The translations under genes and the position numbers were made by a program. The notes beneath the pieces are model-generated. The model was not told the origin of the DNA. It made no database searches and saw nothing but the letters and a program-made list of their open reading frames with translations. Shown here in pieces: positions 52,099 through 62,385 of a stretch of 64,000 nucleotides of DNA. The DNA is from Alphaproteobacteria bacterium (GTDB lineage Bacteria > Pseudomonadota > Alphaproteobacteria > Rhodobacterales > Rhodobacteraceae), in the NCBI GenBank assembly GCA_030426685.1, contig JAUHYC010000009.1, positions 16,139-80,138 on the forward strand. The letters run 5' to 3'. The stretch's first letter is position 1, and each line of letters opens with the position of its first letter.

Positions 52099-53583
52099 CT
52101 ATTCTTCGAACGCTGCGTCGAAACCCCAGATTTGCCGCAGATGGCGCAATGTGGCTTCGCAGGCCTTTTCGTCCAACGGCACACCGTTGCGCACGGCGTG
52201 ATGCAGTTTGAGGTGGCGGTCCCCCATCAGATCCACATCGACGATCTGAATATCGGGATCGAATTCCGCCACGTCGAAACTGCGCGCCAACGTATCGCGC
52301 ACCTGATGATAGCCGCGTTCGTTGTGAATTGCATCGACTGTGTAGAAAGGTTTCCCTTCATCATCGGTAAGCGAAAACATGCGGAAGCTGCGCATGACAT
52401 GGGGGCTGAGGAACTGCTGAATGAAACTCTCGTCGCGGTAGTTGGCCCAGGCATCCTTCAATATATCGCGCCACGCACGGCTGCCCGCAATGTCTGGAAA
52501 CCATTCCCGGTCTTCGTCAGTTGGGTCGGTGCAGATGCGCCGAATGTCCTGCATCATTGCGAAACCCAGTGCATACGGGTTGATCCCCATCGCGTTGGGG
52601 GCGTCAAAGTCGGGCTGCGTCAGAACATTGGAATGGCTGTGCAATATTTCGAGCATCGCGCCATCCGTCAGCAAACCGGTGCGGTGCAGGTCGTTGGTGA
52701 TGTAATAGTGGACAAAGCAGGCGCATCCTTCGTTCATCACCTTGGTCTGGCGTTGCGGATAGAAATACTGTGCGATGTTACGAACGATGCGCAGAATTTC
52801 GCGTTGCCAGGAGTCCAGAACCGGGCTGTGGCGTTCGACAAAATACAGCAGGTTCTCTTCCGGCAGCCCCATTTCACGCTTACGCTTGCGCGCCTCTTCA
52901 TCGGTTTTCGACGATTGCGTGGGATGATCGAACGCATCCCACAGGTAATGGACCGCACGCTCCTCTTCGATGCGCCGCTCGCGCTGCCGGGTTCTTTCAT
53001 CCGCAAGCGACGAGTGGGGCGGACGCCTGTGCCGGAAAACGCTGGATGGCATAAGTGCGTGCGCCGCGTCGAGCAAATGTTCGACCTCGCGCTCTCCGTG
53101 CTGTTCTTCGCATTGGGCAATAAATCCGCGCGCATAGTCGAGGTAGTCGAGAATACCCTGCGCATCGCTCCACTGGCGAAACAGGTGGTTGTTCTTAAAA
53201 AAATGGTTGTGCCCAAAAGCCGCGTGCGCAATCACCAGGACCTGAAGCGCCATCGTGTTGTCTTCGAGGCAATACGAGATGCAGGGATCGGAGTTGATCA
53301 CGATCTCATAGGCAAGACCGCTTGCGCCCTTGCTATAGGCCTTCTCTTCGTGAACGAAACGCTTCCCAAAGGACCAATGCCGATACATGAGCGGCATCCC
53401 TGTCGAAGAATAGGCGTCCAGCATCTGCTGATACGATATGATTTCAATCTGGTTCGGATAGACGTCAAGTTCGAGATCGTCGAGCGCCACACGCTCAATC
53501 GCATCATAGCTGCGTTGGATGGTCTCGAAATCCCATTCCGCGCTGTCAAACAGCGGTGCCGTGGGTTCTGCACGATCAGCCAT
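52099..53583 (-). CDS. SpoVR family protein
   Basis: From ATG 53583 the protein has 494 residues; in-frame codons further upstream lie in the DUF444 gene. Typical SpoVR segments are SYQQMLDAYSSTGMPLMYRH, WSFGKRFVHEE, MNEGCACFVHYYITNDLH and NPYALGFAMMQDIRRICTDP. In E. coli the homologue YcgB is co-regulated with YeaG (PrkA) and YeaH (DUF444). The start overlaps the DUF444 stop by 8 bases. SpoVR function is unknown, despite its name from Bacillus sporulation. Confidence 0.93.
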   Translation of the reverse strand: MADRAEPTAPLFDSAEWDFETIQRSYDAIERVALDDLELDVYPNQIEIISYQQMLDAYSSTGMPLMYRHWSFGKRFVHEEKAYSKGASGLAYEIVINSDPCISYCLEDNTMALQVLVIAHAAFGHNHFFKNNHLFRQWSDAQGILDYLDYARGFIAQCEEQHGEREVEHLLDAAHALMPSSVFRHRRPPHSSLADERTRQRERRIEEERAVHYLWDAFDHPTQSSKTDEEARKRKREMGLPEENLLYFVERHSPVLDSWQREILRIVRNIAQYFYPQRQTKVMNEGCACFVHYYITNDLHRTGLLTDGAMLEILHSHSNVLTQPDFDAPNAMGINPYALGFAMMQDIRRICTDPTDEDREWFPDIAGSRAWRDILKDAWANYRDESFIQQFLSPHVMRSFRMFSLTDDEGKPFYTVDAIHNERGYHQVRDTLARSFDVAEFDPDIQIVDVDLMGDRHLKLHHAVRNGVPLDEKACEATLRHLRQIWGFDAAFEE

Positions 53584-54898
53584 GAGATGCTCCGCTCGTC
53601 TTGCGCGCAAACAGTTCATGCAGAACCGGGTATATGTCACCGGCCCGTGAGATCCGCTTCATGGCGAAGTTTGGCCAAACCTCCGCGATCTGCCGGTACG
53701 AACGCCACAGTTCCATGCCATTGTCTTCGCTGTTCATCAGATCGGCTTCGGTCTCGTCGACGATTTCCGTATAGGCGAAGTACTGGCAGCGCTTCATCAG
53801 ATCATTTGCCAACAGGTCAGCGCACAATTGTGAATCTCCGCTGAAGTTCTCGCCATCTGAGGCCTGCGCGGCATAAATATTCCACAGCGAAGGCGGGTAG
53901 CGGGCTTCGATTATCTTCTTCATCTCGGTAAGCGCGCTGCTCACGATTGTGCCACCGGTTTGGCGCGAGTGGAAAAAGGTGTCCTCATCGACTTCAGCCG
54001 CGATCTGAGTGTGGCGGATGAATACAAGCTCGATCTTGTCGTAACGTTGCTTGAGAAACAGATGCAGCAGGACGAAGAATTGCTTGGCAAGGTTCTTTTC
54101 GCGCTCACCCATCGAGGCCGAAACGTCCATCAGGCAGAACATCACCGCATTTGCCGCCGGTTCGGGGCGCATTTCGAAATATTTGTACCGCACATCCAGC
54201 GGATCAATATAGGGAATGACCTGACGCCGTCGCAACAACTTGTCGAGCTTTTCGCGCAGCACCTGCCTTTCCGCCTTTCGCGCCGCATCTGGCTTTTCCA
54301 GCGCCTCAAGTTCTTCAACCTGTTGCGTAAGCGCCAGTATCTCGGCGTTGGTCGGGCGCCGCATCGCAAGCCGTCGGCCGAACGCGTTGCGCATCGTTCG
54401 TGATACACTGAGGTTGGCGGGCGTCCCGGCGGCGGTATAGCCCATGCGATGCGGTTTGGAGATGGTGATCTCTTTCAGACTGAGCTTGACCATGTCGGGA
54501 AGTTCAAGATCCTCAAAGAACAGGGAAAGGAATTCGTCCCGCGACAGAACGAACATGAACTCGTCCTCGCCATCCCCATCGGGTGCCCCCTCGCGTCCTC
54601 CCGGCCCGCCTTGACCTGACGGTGGCTTCTTGAGCCGGTCACCCGCTTTGAACTTCTTGTTTCCCGTCAGCACCCGGTGTCTGGAGCCGCCTTTGCTGTC
54701 ATGCTGAAAGTGCGGTTCTCCGATCCCTTCTGCCGGTACCGATATGTTTTCCTGCTGGTCGACATCGGCGATCTTCCGGCGCCGGACACTTTCGTCCACC
54801 GCCTCTTTGACGGCAGAGCGAACCCGGCGCAGAAACCGTCTGCGGTTCCCAAGATTCTTATCCTTGGGGTTCAGCCTTCGGTCGATGAAATGGGCCAT
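53576..54898 (-). CDS. DUF444 family protein (YeaH-like)
   Basis: This 440-residue protein starts MAHFIDRRLNPKDKNLGNRR, the usual DUF444 N-terminus, has a Gly-rich segment GQGGPGGREGAPDGDGEDE near 95-112, and a C-terminal VWA-like domain with the MIDAS-type CLMDVSASMGEREKNLAKQF. It is 15 bases downstream of PrkA and overlaps SpoVR. The YeaG/YeaH pair in E. coli is induced in nitrogen starvation and other stresses. Confidence 0.94.
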   Translation of the reverse strand: MAHFIDRRLNPKDKNLGNRRRFLRRVRSAVKEAVDESVRRRKIADVDQQENISVPAEGIGEPHFQHDSKGGSRHRVLTGNKKFKAGDRLKKPPSGQGGPGGREGAPDGDGEDEFMFVLSRDEFLSLFFEDLELPDMVKLSLKEITISKPHRMGYTAAGTPANLSVSRTMRNAFGRRLAMRRPTNAEILALTQQVEELEALEKPDAARKAERQVLREKLDKLLRRRQVIPYIDPLDVRYKYFEMRPEPAANAVMFCLMDVSASMGEREKNLAKQFFVLLHLFLKQRYDKIELVFIRHTQIAAEVDEDTFFHSRQTGGTIVSSALTEMKKIIEARYPPSLWNIYAAQASDGENFSGDSQLCADLLANDLMKRCQYFAYTEIVDETEADLMNSEDNGMELWRSYRQIAEVWPNFAMKRISRAGDIYPVLHELFARKTSGASHG

Positions 54899-54913
54899 TT
54901 GCGCATGGACTCC

Positions 54914-56848
54914 TCACCCTGCCTTATTGACCCGCATGTACCACTCAACCAGGCGCCTGACCTGTCGGCGCGTGTACCCGCGACCGATCATGCGATCAAT
55001 AAACTCGTTATGTTTTGCTTCGGTTTCCTTGTCGCGCTTGGCACCGAAGCTGATGACAGGCAGAAGGTCCTGTATTTGGCCAAACATGCGCTTTTCGATA
55101 ACCCGTCTCAGCTTTTCATATTTACGCCAGTCAGGGTTGCGACCGCGATTGTTGGCCCGCGCGCGCAGTACGAATTTAACCACTTCGTTCCGGAAATCCT
55201 TGGGATTGGAAATTCCCGCCGGTTTTTCGATTTTTTCAAGTTCCTGTTCCAGAACGCCGCGATTGAGGATCTGCCCGGTATCCGGATCCTTGAAATCCTG
55301 ATCCTCGATCCAGGCATCGGCAAAGGCGATATATCGGTCGAATAGATTCTGACCATAGTCAGAATAGGATTCCAGATAGGCCTTTTGGATTTCGTTGCCG
55401 ATGAATTCCGCGTAGCGCGGCGCCAGATCGTCCTTCATGAACGACAGGTACCGGCTTTCGACCTCGTCGGGGAATTGTTCGCGTTTCACCGCCTGCTCAA
55501 GAACATAGAGCAGATGAACCGGATCGGCGCCCACTTCCTCAGTGTCGTGATTGAAGGTCTCGGACAGCACCTTGAAGGCAAAGCGGGTCGATGTGCCCGT
55601 CATGCCTTCGTCCACCCCGGCCGCATCCCGGTATTCCTGCACGGACCGCGCTTTGGGGTCGGTGTCTTTCAGCGTTTCACCGTCATAGACGCGAAGCTTT
55701 GAAAATGTCGGCGAGTTTTCATGTTCTTTCAGCCGGGTCAAAACGCTGAACTGGCTCAGGATGGACAGCGTTTCCGGCGCGCACGGGGATTCACCCAGGC
55801 TGCTTTCTTCCAACAATTTCTCGTATATCCGGATCTCATCCGAAGCCCGCAGGCAATAGGGCACCTTGACCAGACTGATCCGGTCCAGAAAGGCCTCATT
55901 GTTCTTGTTGTTCTTGAATTGTTGCCATTCAGCTTCGTTCGAATGCGCAACGATGACACCCTGGAAGGGGAAAGCGCCGATATTTTCGGTACCCGCATAA
56001 GACCCCTCCTGTGTGGCAGTCAGCAACGGATGCAGCACCTTGATCGGTGCCTTGAACATCTCCACGAATTCCATCAGTCCTTGCGTGGTGCGGTTCAGAG
56101 CCCCGGAATAGGAATAAGCATCCGGATCGTTCTGGCTGAATTCTTCCAGCTTACGGATGTCGAGCTTTCCGACAAGCGAAGAAATGTCCTGATTGTTTTC
56201 ATCGCCCGGTTCCGTTTTCGCGACGCAAATCTGACGCAGCTTCGACGGATAGAGTTTGACGACCGAGAATTTGGAGATATCTCCGTCGAATTCCTGCAGG
56301 CGCTTGACAGCCCAGGGTGAGATCAATCCGTTCAGCAGCCGTTTGGGAATGTTGTACTTGTTCTCAAGCAGATCTCCCATCCGCGCGCGGTCGAACAGGC
56401 CAAGCGGAGATTCAAAGATTGGGCTGATCTGATCCCCCGCCTTCAACACATAGATCGGCTGCCGCTCCATCAGGTTTTTGAGAATCTCGGCAAGCGTTGA
56501 CTTGCCTCCGCCGACCGGACCCAGCAGATAGAGAATTTGCTTGCGTTCTTCGAGACCCTGGCTGGCATGGCGGAAAAAGCCAACGATGCGCTCGATGGTT
56601 TCCTCGACGCCATAAATGTCCTGGAAGGGTTTGTATCGCTTGATCGTGCGGTTAAGAAATATGCGACTGAGCCGAGCATCCTGACTGGTATCGACAAGCT
56701 CTGGTTCGTCAATCGCGGTGACCATCCTCTCAGCAGCCGTAGCCCGCATCGAAGGGTCTTCACGACATTCCAGCAAATAATCCTGCAACGTCATTTCGAT
56801 GAGCTTGGTCCGCCCATACTCTTCTGCAAACTGCTCGAAAATCTCCAT
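54914..56848 (-). CDS. prkA: PrkA serine protein kinase (YeaG-like)
   Basis: This 644-residue protein has an N-terminal AAA domain with Walker A YLLGPVGGGKSTLAEIL (near 105-120), EGSYAGTENIGAFPFQGVIV, and FLDRISLVKVPYCLRASDEI, and a C-terminal PrkA domain (RYLSFMKDDLAPRYAEFIGN). PrkA proteins are AAA proteins reported as serine kinases or, in Bacillus, as protease-like. It heads the prkA-DUF444-spoVR operon, which is conserved across proteobacteria. The gap 56849-57080 upstream has no GGAAC promoter and no other clear element. Confidence 0.95.
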   Translation of the reverse strand: MEIFEQFAEEYGRTKLIEMTLQDYLLECREDPSMRATAAERMVTAIDEPELVDTSQDARLSRIFLNRTIKRYKPFQDIYGVEETIERIVGFFRHASQGLEERKQILYLLGPVGGGKSTLAEILKNLMERQPIYVLKAGDQISPIFESPLGLFDRARMGDLLENKYNIPKRLLNGLISPWAVKRLQEFDGDISKFSVVKLYPSKLRQICVAKTEPGDENNQDISSLVGKLDIRKLEEFSQNDPDAYSYSGALNRTTQGLMEFVEMFKAPIKVLHPLLTATQEGSYAGTENIGAFPFQGVIVAHSNEAEWQQFKNNKNNEAFLDRISLVKVPYCLRASDEIRIYEKLLEESSLGESPCAPETLSILSQFSVLTRLKEHENSPTFSKLRVYDGETLKDTDPKARSVQEYRDAAGVDEGMTGTSTRFAFKVLSETFNHDTEEVGADPVHLLYVLEQAVKREQFPDEVESRYLSFMKDDLAPRYAEFIGNEIQKAYLESYSDYGQNLFDRYIAFADAWIEDQDFKDPDTGQILNRGVLEQELEKIEKPAGISNPKDFRNEVVKFVLRARANNRGRNPDWRKYEKLRRVIEKRMFGQIQDLLPVISFGAKRDKETEAKHNEFIDRMIGRGYTRRQVRRLVEWYMRVNKAG

Positions 56849-57080
56849 TTTTCAGATTCCTCTAGGTTTCGTACTCCTTCGTCCCAGCGCGCTTTGTTTA
56901 TTCCAGCCTACCACAAAACTGGCCTGTAATTGTTTAATTTCTAATCACAATTTGTTTCCCGTTAGGTTCTTTGTTGAAATTTTGGGTCAGAGAAGCTGTC
57001 AAAGCACGTCTCCGAGCGTCATCTATGCTGCCGCGATCGTGATAATCGTAACGCCGAAGGGGCGACTGAATCGAAGGTGC

Positions 57081-57302
57081 CTATAGATGTTTGCGGTCCG
57101 CGTCAGGCGGTGTGAAAACACCTGGTATGATTTCCGTGTGAGAACGAACATTGTCCGTGGTGCAGATCTTCTGAAACAGGTTCAGGAATTCAGGTTCGGT
57201 CGCGAATTCATTCGCGCCGAAGGTTGGGACTTTGCCGTCGACAAATAGCGTTCTGACAGTATCAAGCGATTCTTGGCGGAGTCTGGTCGGGGCTGCCCAC
57301 AA
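57081..57302 (-). other. Orphan 73-codon frame downstream of the kinase gene, possible remnant
   Basis: A frame with a TTG start (57302) and a stop near 57081 encodes a protein-like sequence (VRTLFVDGKVPTFGANEFAT and EPEFLNLFQKICTTDN), but has no ribosome site and an upstream in-frame stop just before it. It is in the 56849-57370 gap between the PrkA and kinase/STAND genes and might be a 3' remnant of a lost gene. No family was recognised. Confidence 0.25.
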
Positions 57303-57370
57303 ATAAAAGTATCATTTGGGATTGCATGTGGCGCAGTCATTGATGACTTGTGGCCGAAAGGCGGCGCGCT

Positions 57371-60300
57371 TCACTCGGCCAGCACCGCGTCACAACTGGT
57401 CGTCGAAGCCTCGCTGCCCAGATACTGGGTTTTGCGGTTTCTATCGAATGTCGGTTCACCCTGCGCGCAGGCAATCTCGAGGCTCAGATCGTTCCAGATG
57501 CGCACCGCTCCGTCCTCGCTCGTGGTTGCGAAAACCTGCCCGTTCGGGGCGGGTGCAAGCCGCCAGATCGGACCGTTATGTACCCTTTGCACCGGTGCGA
57601 GACGCCGATGTGCCACAGTGTCCCACCAATGCATCTCCCCAGCTCGGTCCACGACAACCAGCGTGGCATCGTCAGACAGAAAAATAAGGTCAGTGGCGCC
57701 CCCCTTGTGACCTCCGTATGAGGCCAGCTCACGGCCGCTGTCCAGATCCCAGATCTTCACCACCTCGTCGCTGGAGGCTGCTGCGATCCGTGTGGTGTCA
57801 GGGCTGAACGCAACGCTCCACAAGGCATTATCATCCGCTTCGATCTCAATCTCCAAGCCACCGTCTTCGACGTTCCAGATAAACAGCCGGCCGTCGGTTG
57901 CTGCGGCGGCCACGCGCGATCCATCCGGTGACACTGCCGCTCGGTTAAATGGTACACCGTCAAAGCCGAAGGACCGGGCCAAGCCCGGCGCGGCGGTGTC
58001 GAACCACTGCACCCCATTTCCTGTGGCGGCTACAAAGGCTGAGTCCGTCCCAGGTGACAGAGACCAGATCGCCGTTTCGCCAAGATCATAATGCCCGGCC
58101 GGGCGCAGGGTTTCCATGTTCCACACCTGCACTTGTCCGTCCCGGTCACCGGTTGCTAGGATGCGTCCGTCCTTTGAAAAGGCCACGGCCCAGATCTGGT
58201 TTTCGTGGCCCCTGAGCAATACAGGTTTCATGCCCGACCCGATATCCCAGAGGCGGACAACACCATCGCTACCTCCGACCGCGACCCGGTTTTGTTTCGG
58301 GTCGAACGCAATCCCCAGCGCCTTGACCCCGTCGTCCAAAGTAAGTGTGGGCAGGCCAGCCGAATCTGCCCCGATCCGCCATAACCGGACCAGTTGATCC
58401 CGACCCAGCGTCGCCAATAGCGGCGAATGGCTTGCAGCGCCGATATCAACGATGCTTTGGCTATGAGCCTGAACGACTTCACCGACCAGTGACAGGTTCG
58501 GATCTTCGACACGTAACGCGCCGTTGGCACTGGCGCCGATCAGAAGATCGTCAGGACCTGCAAAAGTGACCGCCACGATAGGCCCGGCGCCAGAAAACCG
58601 ATCGATGATCGGCGCACCTGCCGGGAATCCGATCGTTGTCACCTTGCCGTTGGTATGGGCTACAACAAATGCGGTTCCGTCACTGCTGAAGGATATGTGG
58701 TCAGGATCCGGCCCCAGTGGACCACCTGGTATCGGGGAAAAAGCCGCCGCGCCACCTTCGTTCATCCAACCAAAGATGGCGCCATCGACATTGCCAGCGA
58801 CCAGCCCGCCGGAAACGGGTGAAAAGGCCACCCGCTTGAATCCAAGCGGCAATTTCGCCAAAGGCGCGCCGATCTGCCGCCCGGTCGTCACGTCCCAAAT
58901 GCGAACGGTGCCGTCACCTGTGGCCGACGCCGCACGTGTCCCGGTTGCATCGAAGGCCACGCCAAAGGCGACGTCATCGCCTGAGAACAATGTGGTAATG
59001 GGGCCATGCCGATCCGGTTCCACCCCCCAAAGACGTACATCGCCATCGGTGGAGGCCGACGCCAGGCGTCGACCGTCTGGCGAAAACGACAGGTCGCGGA
59101 TGCCGCCCATATGCCCGGTTAAAGTGACCGGAGCGGTGCCGTTCTGTTTGGTGTCGTGGATCGCGATGCGACCATCGCGCAGCCCAACGGCGATACGTGT
59201 GCCCGTGGCATCGATGGCCATGGTCTGAGCATCGCCCACGGTCAGGGGGCTGCCCAGCGGGATCAGGTCAGCTTCGCGCAGCCGGTACCGCGCGGCCAGC
59301 ATCGCAGCGCGGGCTTCGAACGTGGATTCGGCGGAATTGGCGCGCGCGATGGCTTCGGCGCTCAGCGACAGCGCCAGCAGGGGGTCTGTCTGCGACAGGC
59401 CGTTTGCCGCAGCTCCCAGAGCCCGGGCAAACCGTTCATTGGCTTCAGCGGTCGCTGCGACAGCGATTTCGCGATTGGCCTCGGCCATGTTTGAGGCGCG
59501 AATTGCCAGAACTGACGCCACCGTAGCTCCTGCAGCCAGCACGGCGAGGGCACCCACGGCAATACGGTTGATGCGCCGACGCCTGCGTTTTCTCTCTTGG
59601 GATTTAGTCAGAGCTAAATTGCGCGCCTCGCGCGCGGTGTCGATGAAATCCCGTTCGAGCCGGCCCAGAACGTTTTCGTTTCGGGCAGACCATTCCGATG
59701 CAGCCATCAGCCGTGTCCCGCGATACAAAAGATCCGGCTCGCGGTTTTCCGCGTCCCATTCAGCCGCGTCATGCTGAATGCGTTGCCGCATGCGCAGATC
59801 GTCTCGGCTGTCCTCGATCCAGGACCGCAGGCGCGGCCAAGTACGCAGCAACGCCTCATGGGCGATCTGTACCGATTTTTCATCCACCGTCAGAAGCCGG
59901 GCGTCGGTCAGTGCGGCCACGACGCGGCGAGTTGTTTCAGGATCAGTGTCGCGCGCAACGTCTTCGATCGGCAATAACCGGCGGGTGTCCGGCGTACCCT
60001 CGCCCGGGGTTATGAGGCGCAAAAACAACCGCTGCGCGGCAGCCTGTTGATTGGGGTCGAAACTTTTGAAAAACAGCGTTTCCGCTGTCTGGCTGATGGC
60101 ACCTGCAACGCCTCCGGCCTGCCGATACCCGTCCAAAGACATGACCGCGCCTTTGCGCCTGCTCCAGGTTTCGTAGAGGGCATGCGCAACCAAAGGCAGC
60201 GATCCGGCCTCCCGACCAGCCTCGTCCACGATTGCGTCGATCAGGGACCGGTCCAGGTGCAATCCGGCAGCGCGCGCGGGTTCGCTGATGGCGCGCCGTA

Positions 60301-61792
60301 ACTCTGGCCGGGTCATTGGCCCAACCAGCAACTGATTTTCCGAGATCCGATCCGCCAGCCACGGAACCTCGGAGCAAGAGGCATAGAAATCCGCTCGAAC
60401 CGTTAGCACGATGCGCACCCGGCTGTCGGCGGGATCGGTCATGGCCGACAAGGCTTCGACGAAATTATTCCGGCGTTCCCGTGTAACCAGCGTGAACAAC
60501 TCTTCAAACTGGTCGATGCAGATCAACAACTCACCGTCGTTCGCATCCGCGAGACGGCGCGCGGCGCTGGGATGAGCGATGAAATCATCCAGCGAGATTT
60601 GGGCGGTCAGATGGGAATTGTCCCCGATCAGCTGAAAATACAGATCGGTCATCGGGTCTCGGCCCGGGGTGAACAGGCAAACGCGCCACTGCTCGCTTCC
60701 GGGAATTGCATTGGCCTCAACCGCGGGCAACAAACCGGCTCGCAGCACCGAGGATTTGCCACTGCCGGAGGAGCCGCCCAGTACCAAAATGCGACCCTGC
60801 TGCAAACGTTCGATCAGCTCTTCGACAAGGTCCTCGCGCCCGAAAAAATAGGCCGAATCCTCGGGCTGAAAGGCGGCAAGGCCCTTATAGGGGCACTCAA
60901 CCTGCCTCTCGGAAATCTGAGTCACCGCTTCTGAGGCAGCTTCGCGCCGGTCGCGGTCCAGCGCATCATACATCGAACTGCGCCAGGATTTCATGTCGGG
61001 AAACCGGGCCTCGGGGTCCATTTCCATGCCATGCGCGATGCATTCGCGCCAAACTTCCGGCAATCCCGAAAGATATTCGGAGACGCGGTGAAACGGTGGT
61101 GGCGCCTTGCCTGCAAGAACATGCCACATCAACGCACTGGCGGAATAGATATCGGTTTTTGGAGTGACTGCGTGCCCCGGCTCGGCCGCTTCGGGAGCCT
61201 GATAGAGCGGAGTTCCGGCCATCATCGTGGCACCGGTCACGCCGATCGCCAGATCCTTGGCGATGCCCAGATCAGCCAGAAATACCCTTTCGTCAGGTTC
61301 AACCAGCGCACTGAAGGGGGTGTCGGTCACGCCAGTTTTTCTGTGTTTGATATGCTGCAACAAGACGTTCGCGGGTTTGACATCGCGATGTACCACGTTG
61401 GCTTCATGAACGGCGGACAGGCCATCGGCCAGCGCGTCGATCAGCGTGTCCAAACCCTCGCGGGTGGCCAGCCCTGCCGGATCAAGACGTTTGAGCCGAT
61501 CAGCCAGAGTGCCCCGGTCGGCATAATCCATAACGAAATAGGGCCGCCCGTCTTCCAGCCGCCCTATGTCATGCACGGAAACTACGCGTGGTGAGCGAAT
61601 GCGGCGCAGCAATCGGGCTTCTTCGAGAAAATGAGCGATCACGGCCTCGTTGCGCGCAAGGTTGGCATGAAGGATCTTGAGCGTTACCGGGACTTCAAGT
61701 TCTTCGTCATGCGCAAGTACGACCGCAGCGAACCCGCCGCTGGCGATTTCCCTCTCGACAGCGTAACGCCCCACAAACGCAGGGAAACTCAT
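57371..61792 (-). CDS. Ser/Thr protein kinase-STAND ATPase-WD40 membrane protein
   Basis: This 1473-residue protein has a eukaryotic-like kinase domain at 10-275 with a Gly-rich loop (IASGGFAAV), ATP-binding Lys39 in VTLKIL, catalytic HRDVKPAN (Asp137), DLG (Asp174) in place of DFG, and APE in YQAPEAAE. A linker follows to the CPYKGLAAFQPEDSAYFFGR sequence that begins an nSTAND1 NTPase, with Walker A LGGSSGSGKSSVLR near 335 and Walker B ICIDQFEELF. A single membrane helix lies near 742-765. The rest (about 860-1455) is a series of WD40 repeats such as GHMGGIRDLSFSPDGRRLAS. It is probably a large membrane signalling scaffold. It follows the periplasmic protein gene by 15 bases. Confidence 0.92.
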   Translation of the reverse strand: MSFPAFVGRYAVEREIASGGFAAVVLAHDEELEVPVTLKILHANLARNEAVIAHFLEEARLLRRIRSPRVVSVHDIGRLEDGRPYFVMDYADRGTLADRLKRLDPAGLATREGLDTLIDALADGLSAVHEANVVHRDVKPANVLLQHIKHRKTGVTDTPFSALVEPDERVFLADLGIAKDLAIGVTGATMMAGTPLYQAPEAAEPGHAVTPKTDIYSASALMWHVLAGKAPPPFHRVSEYLSGLPEVWRECIAHGMEMDPEARFPDMKSWRSSMYDALDRDRREAASEAVTQISERQVECPYKGLAAFQPEDSAYFFGREDLVEELIERLQQGRILVLGGSSGSGKSSVLRAGLLPAVEANAIPGSEQWRVCLFTPGRDPMTDLYFQLIGDNSHLTAQISLDDFIAHPSAARRLADANDGELLICIDQFEELFTLVTRERRNNFVEALSAMTDPADSRVRIVLTVRADFYASCSEVPWLADRISENQLLVGPMTRPELRRAISEPARAAGLHLDRSLIDAIVDEAGREAGSLPLVAHALYETWSRRKGAVMSLDGYRQAGGVAGAISQTAETLFFKSFDPNQQAAAQRLFLRLITPGEGTPDTRRLLPIEDVARDTDPETTRRVVAALTDARLLTVDEKSVQIAHEALLRTWPRLRSWIEDSRDDLRMRQRIQHDAAEWDAENREPDLLYRGTRLMAASEWSARNENVLGRLERDFIDTAREARNLALTKSQERKRRRRRINRIAVGALAVLAAGATVASVLAIRASNMAEANREIAVAATAEANERFARALGAAANGLSQTDPLLALSLSAEAIARANSAESTFEARAAMLAARYRLREADLIPLGSPLTVGDAQTMAIDATGTRIAVGLRDGRIAIHDTKQNGTAPVTLTGHMGGIRDLSFSPDGRRLASASTDGDVRLWGVEPDRHGPITTLFSGDDVAFGVAFDATGTRAASATGDGTVRIWDVTTGRQIGAPLAKLPLGFKRVAFSPVSGGLVAGNVDGAIFGWMNEGGAAAFSPIPGGPLGPDPDHISFSSDGTAFVVAHTNGKVTTIGFPAGAPIIDRFSGAGPIVAVTFAGPDDLLIGASANGALRVEDPNLSLVGEVVQAHSQSIVDIGAASHSPLLATLGRDQLVRLWRIGADSAGLPTLTLDDGVKALGIAFDPKQNRVAVGGSDGVVRLWDIGSGMKPVLLRGHENQIWAVAFSKDGRILATGDRDGQVQVWNMETLRPAGHYDLGETAIWSLSPGTDSAFVAATGNGVQWFDTAAPGLARSFGFDGVPFNRAAVSPDGSRVAAAATDGRLFIWNVEDGGLEIEIEADDNALWSVAFSPDTTRIAAASSDEVVKIWDLDSGRELASYGGHKGGATDLIFLSDDATLVVVDRAGEMHWWDTVAHRRLAPVQRVHNGPIWRLAPAPNGQVFATTSEDGAVRIWNDLSLEIACAQGEPTFDRNRKTQYLGSEASTTSCDAVLAE

Positions 61793-61807
61793 GACAGCTT
61801 CCGCACC

Positions 61808-62272
61808 TCAAAGGTGCTCTTGCACATCCACACAGTGGTATTTGGTTGCATCCAGAACATTGTGATCCCTATCCGCGGCGGTCACGCACATGGTCGTGCC
61901 ACCTTCGCGGGCCGACGTGGACACAGCTTCCTTCGTGACATAGGTGGGATATTCGTCGTGCCGATGCCATCGGCCCTGTTCAACGTCAAAGTCACTTTGA
62001 GCGTTCCGCCCCACCTGTTCGACCGAATAGCTGTCACCCCACCAAGCGTGAAAATGGTTCTTCGACACGTCCGGTGTGAAATTCGCCTCATAGGTGATAC
62101 GCAGTTCATCACCGTCTTTCTCAACCGAGACGATGCGGACTTCACAGCCGTCAACCGGGCAGGCATTCGGCGTCGCGCTTTGCGCCGAAGCGTTTGCCCC
62201 AGCCAAAAGAAGTGCCGCAGCAAGCGTTGCACAGCTTTGCCGCATCGGGATTTCTGGCAAATTGAATGACAT
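61808..62272 (-). CDS. Secreted hypothetical protein in the kinase operon
   Basis: This 154-residue protein has AGGAGGGAAAAAG as ribosome site before ATG 62272. A signal peptide of somewhat long n-region (MSFNLPEIPMRQSCATLAAA, cleaved near ASA) precedes a soluble domain with four Cys (CPVDGC near 40, CVTAAD and CVDV near the end) and a His/Trp-rich segment KNHFHAWWGDSYSVEQVG, which could bind a metal. No family was recognised. It lies between the cyclase and the kinase/STAND genes; a hairpin in the 113-base gap upstream may reduce read-through. Confidence 0.75.
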   Translation of the reverse strand: MSFNLPEIPMRQSCATLAAALLLAGANASAQSATPNACPVDGCEVRIVSVEKDGDELRITYEANFTPDVSKNHFHAWWGDSYSVEQVGRNAQSDFDVEQGRWHRHDEYPTYVTKEAVSTSAREGGTTMCVTAADRDHNVLDATKYHCVDVQEHL

Positions 62273-62347
62273 CTTTTTCCCTCCTGACCTTTATGACGCC
62301 GGAAACATCAACTGACTTTAGCATGAATCGAGGTTGCTAACTGAGAC

Positions 62348-62367
62348 TTTCGCCACACATGGCGAAA
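62348..62367 (-). terminator. Hairpin between cyclase and periplasmic-protein genes
   Basis: TTTCGCCA and TGGCGAAA form an 8-base-pair stem with a four-base loop 19 bases after the cyclase stop on the minus strand. The following sequence is not T-rich, so it is at most a partial terminator or an RNA-processing stem. Confidence 0.5.
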
Positions 62368-62385
62368 ATCCCTGCATAATAACCG

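Noticed and set aside
52096..53844. Long plus-strand frame of 582 codons across the SpoVR gene.
   Set aside because: Exact antisense shadow of the well-supported spoVR gene; no start signal.
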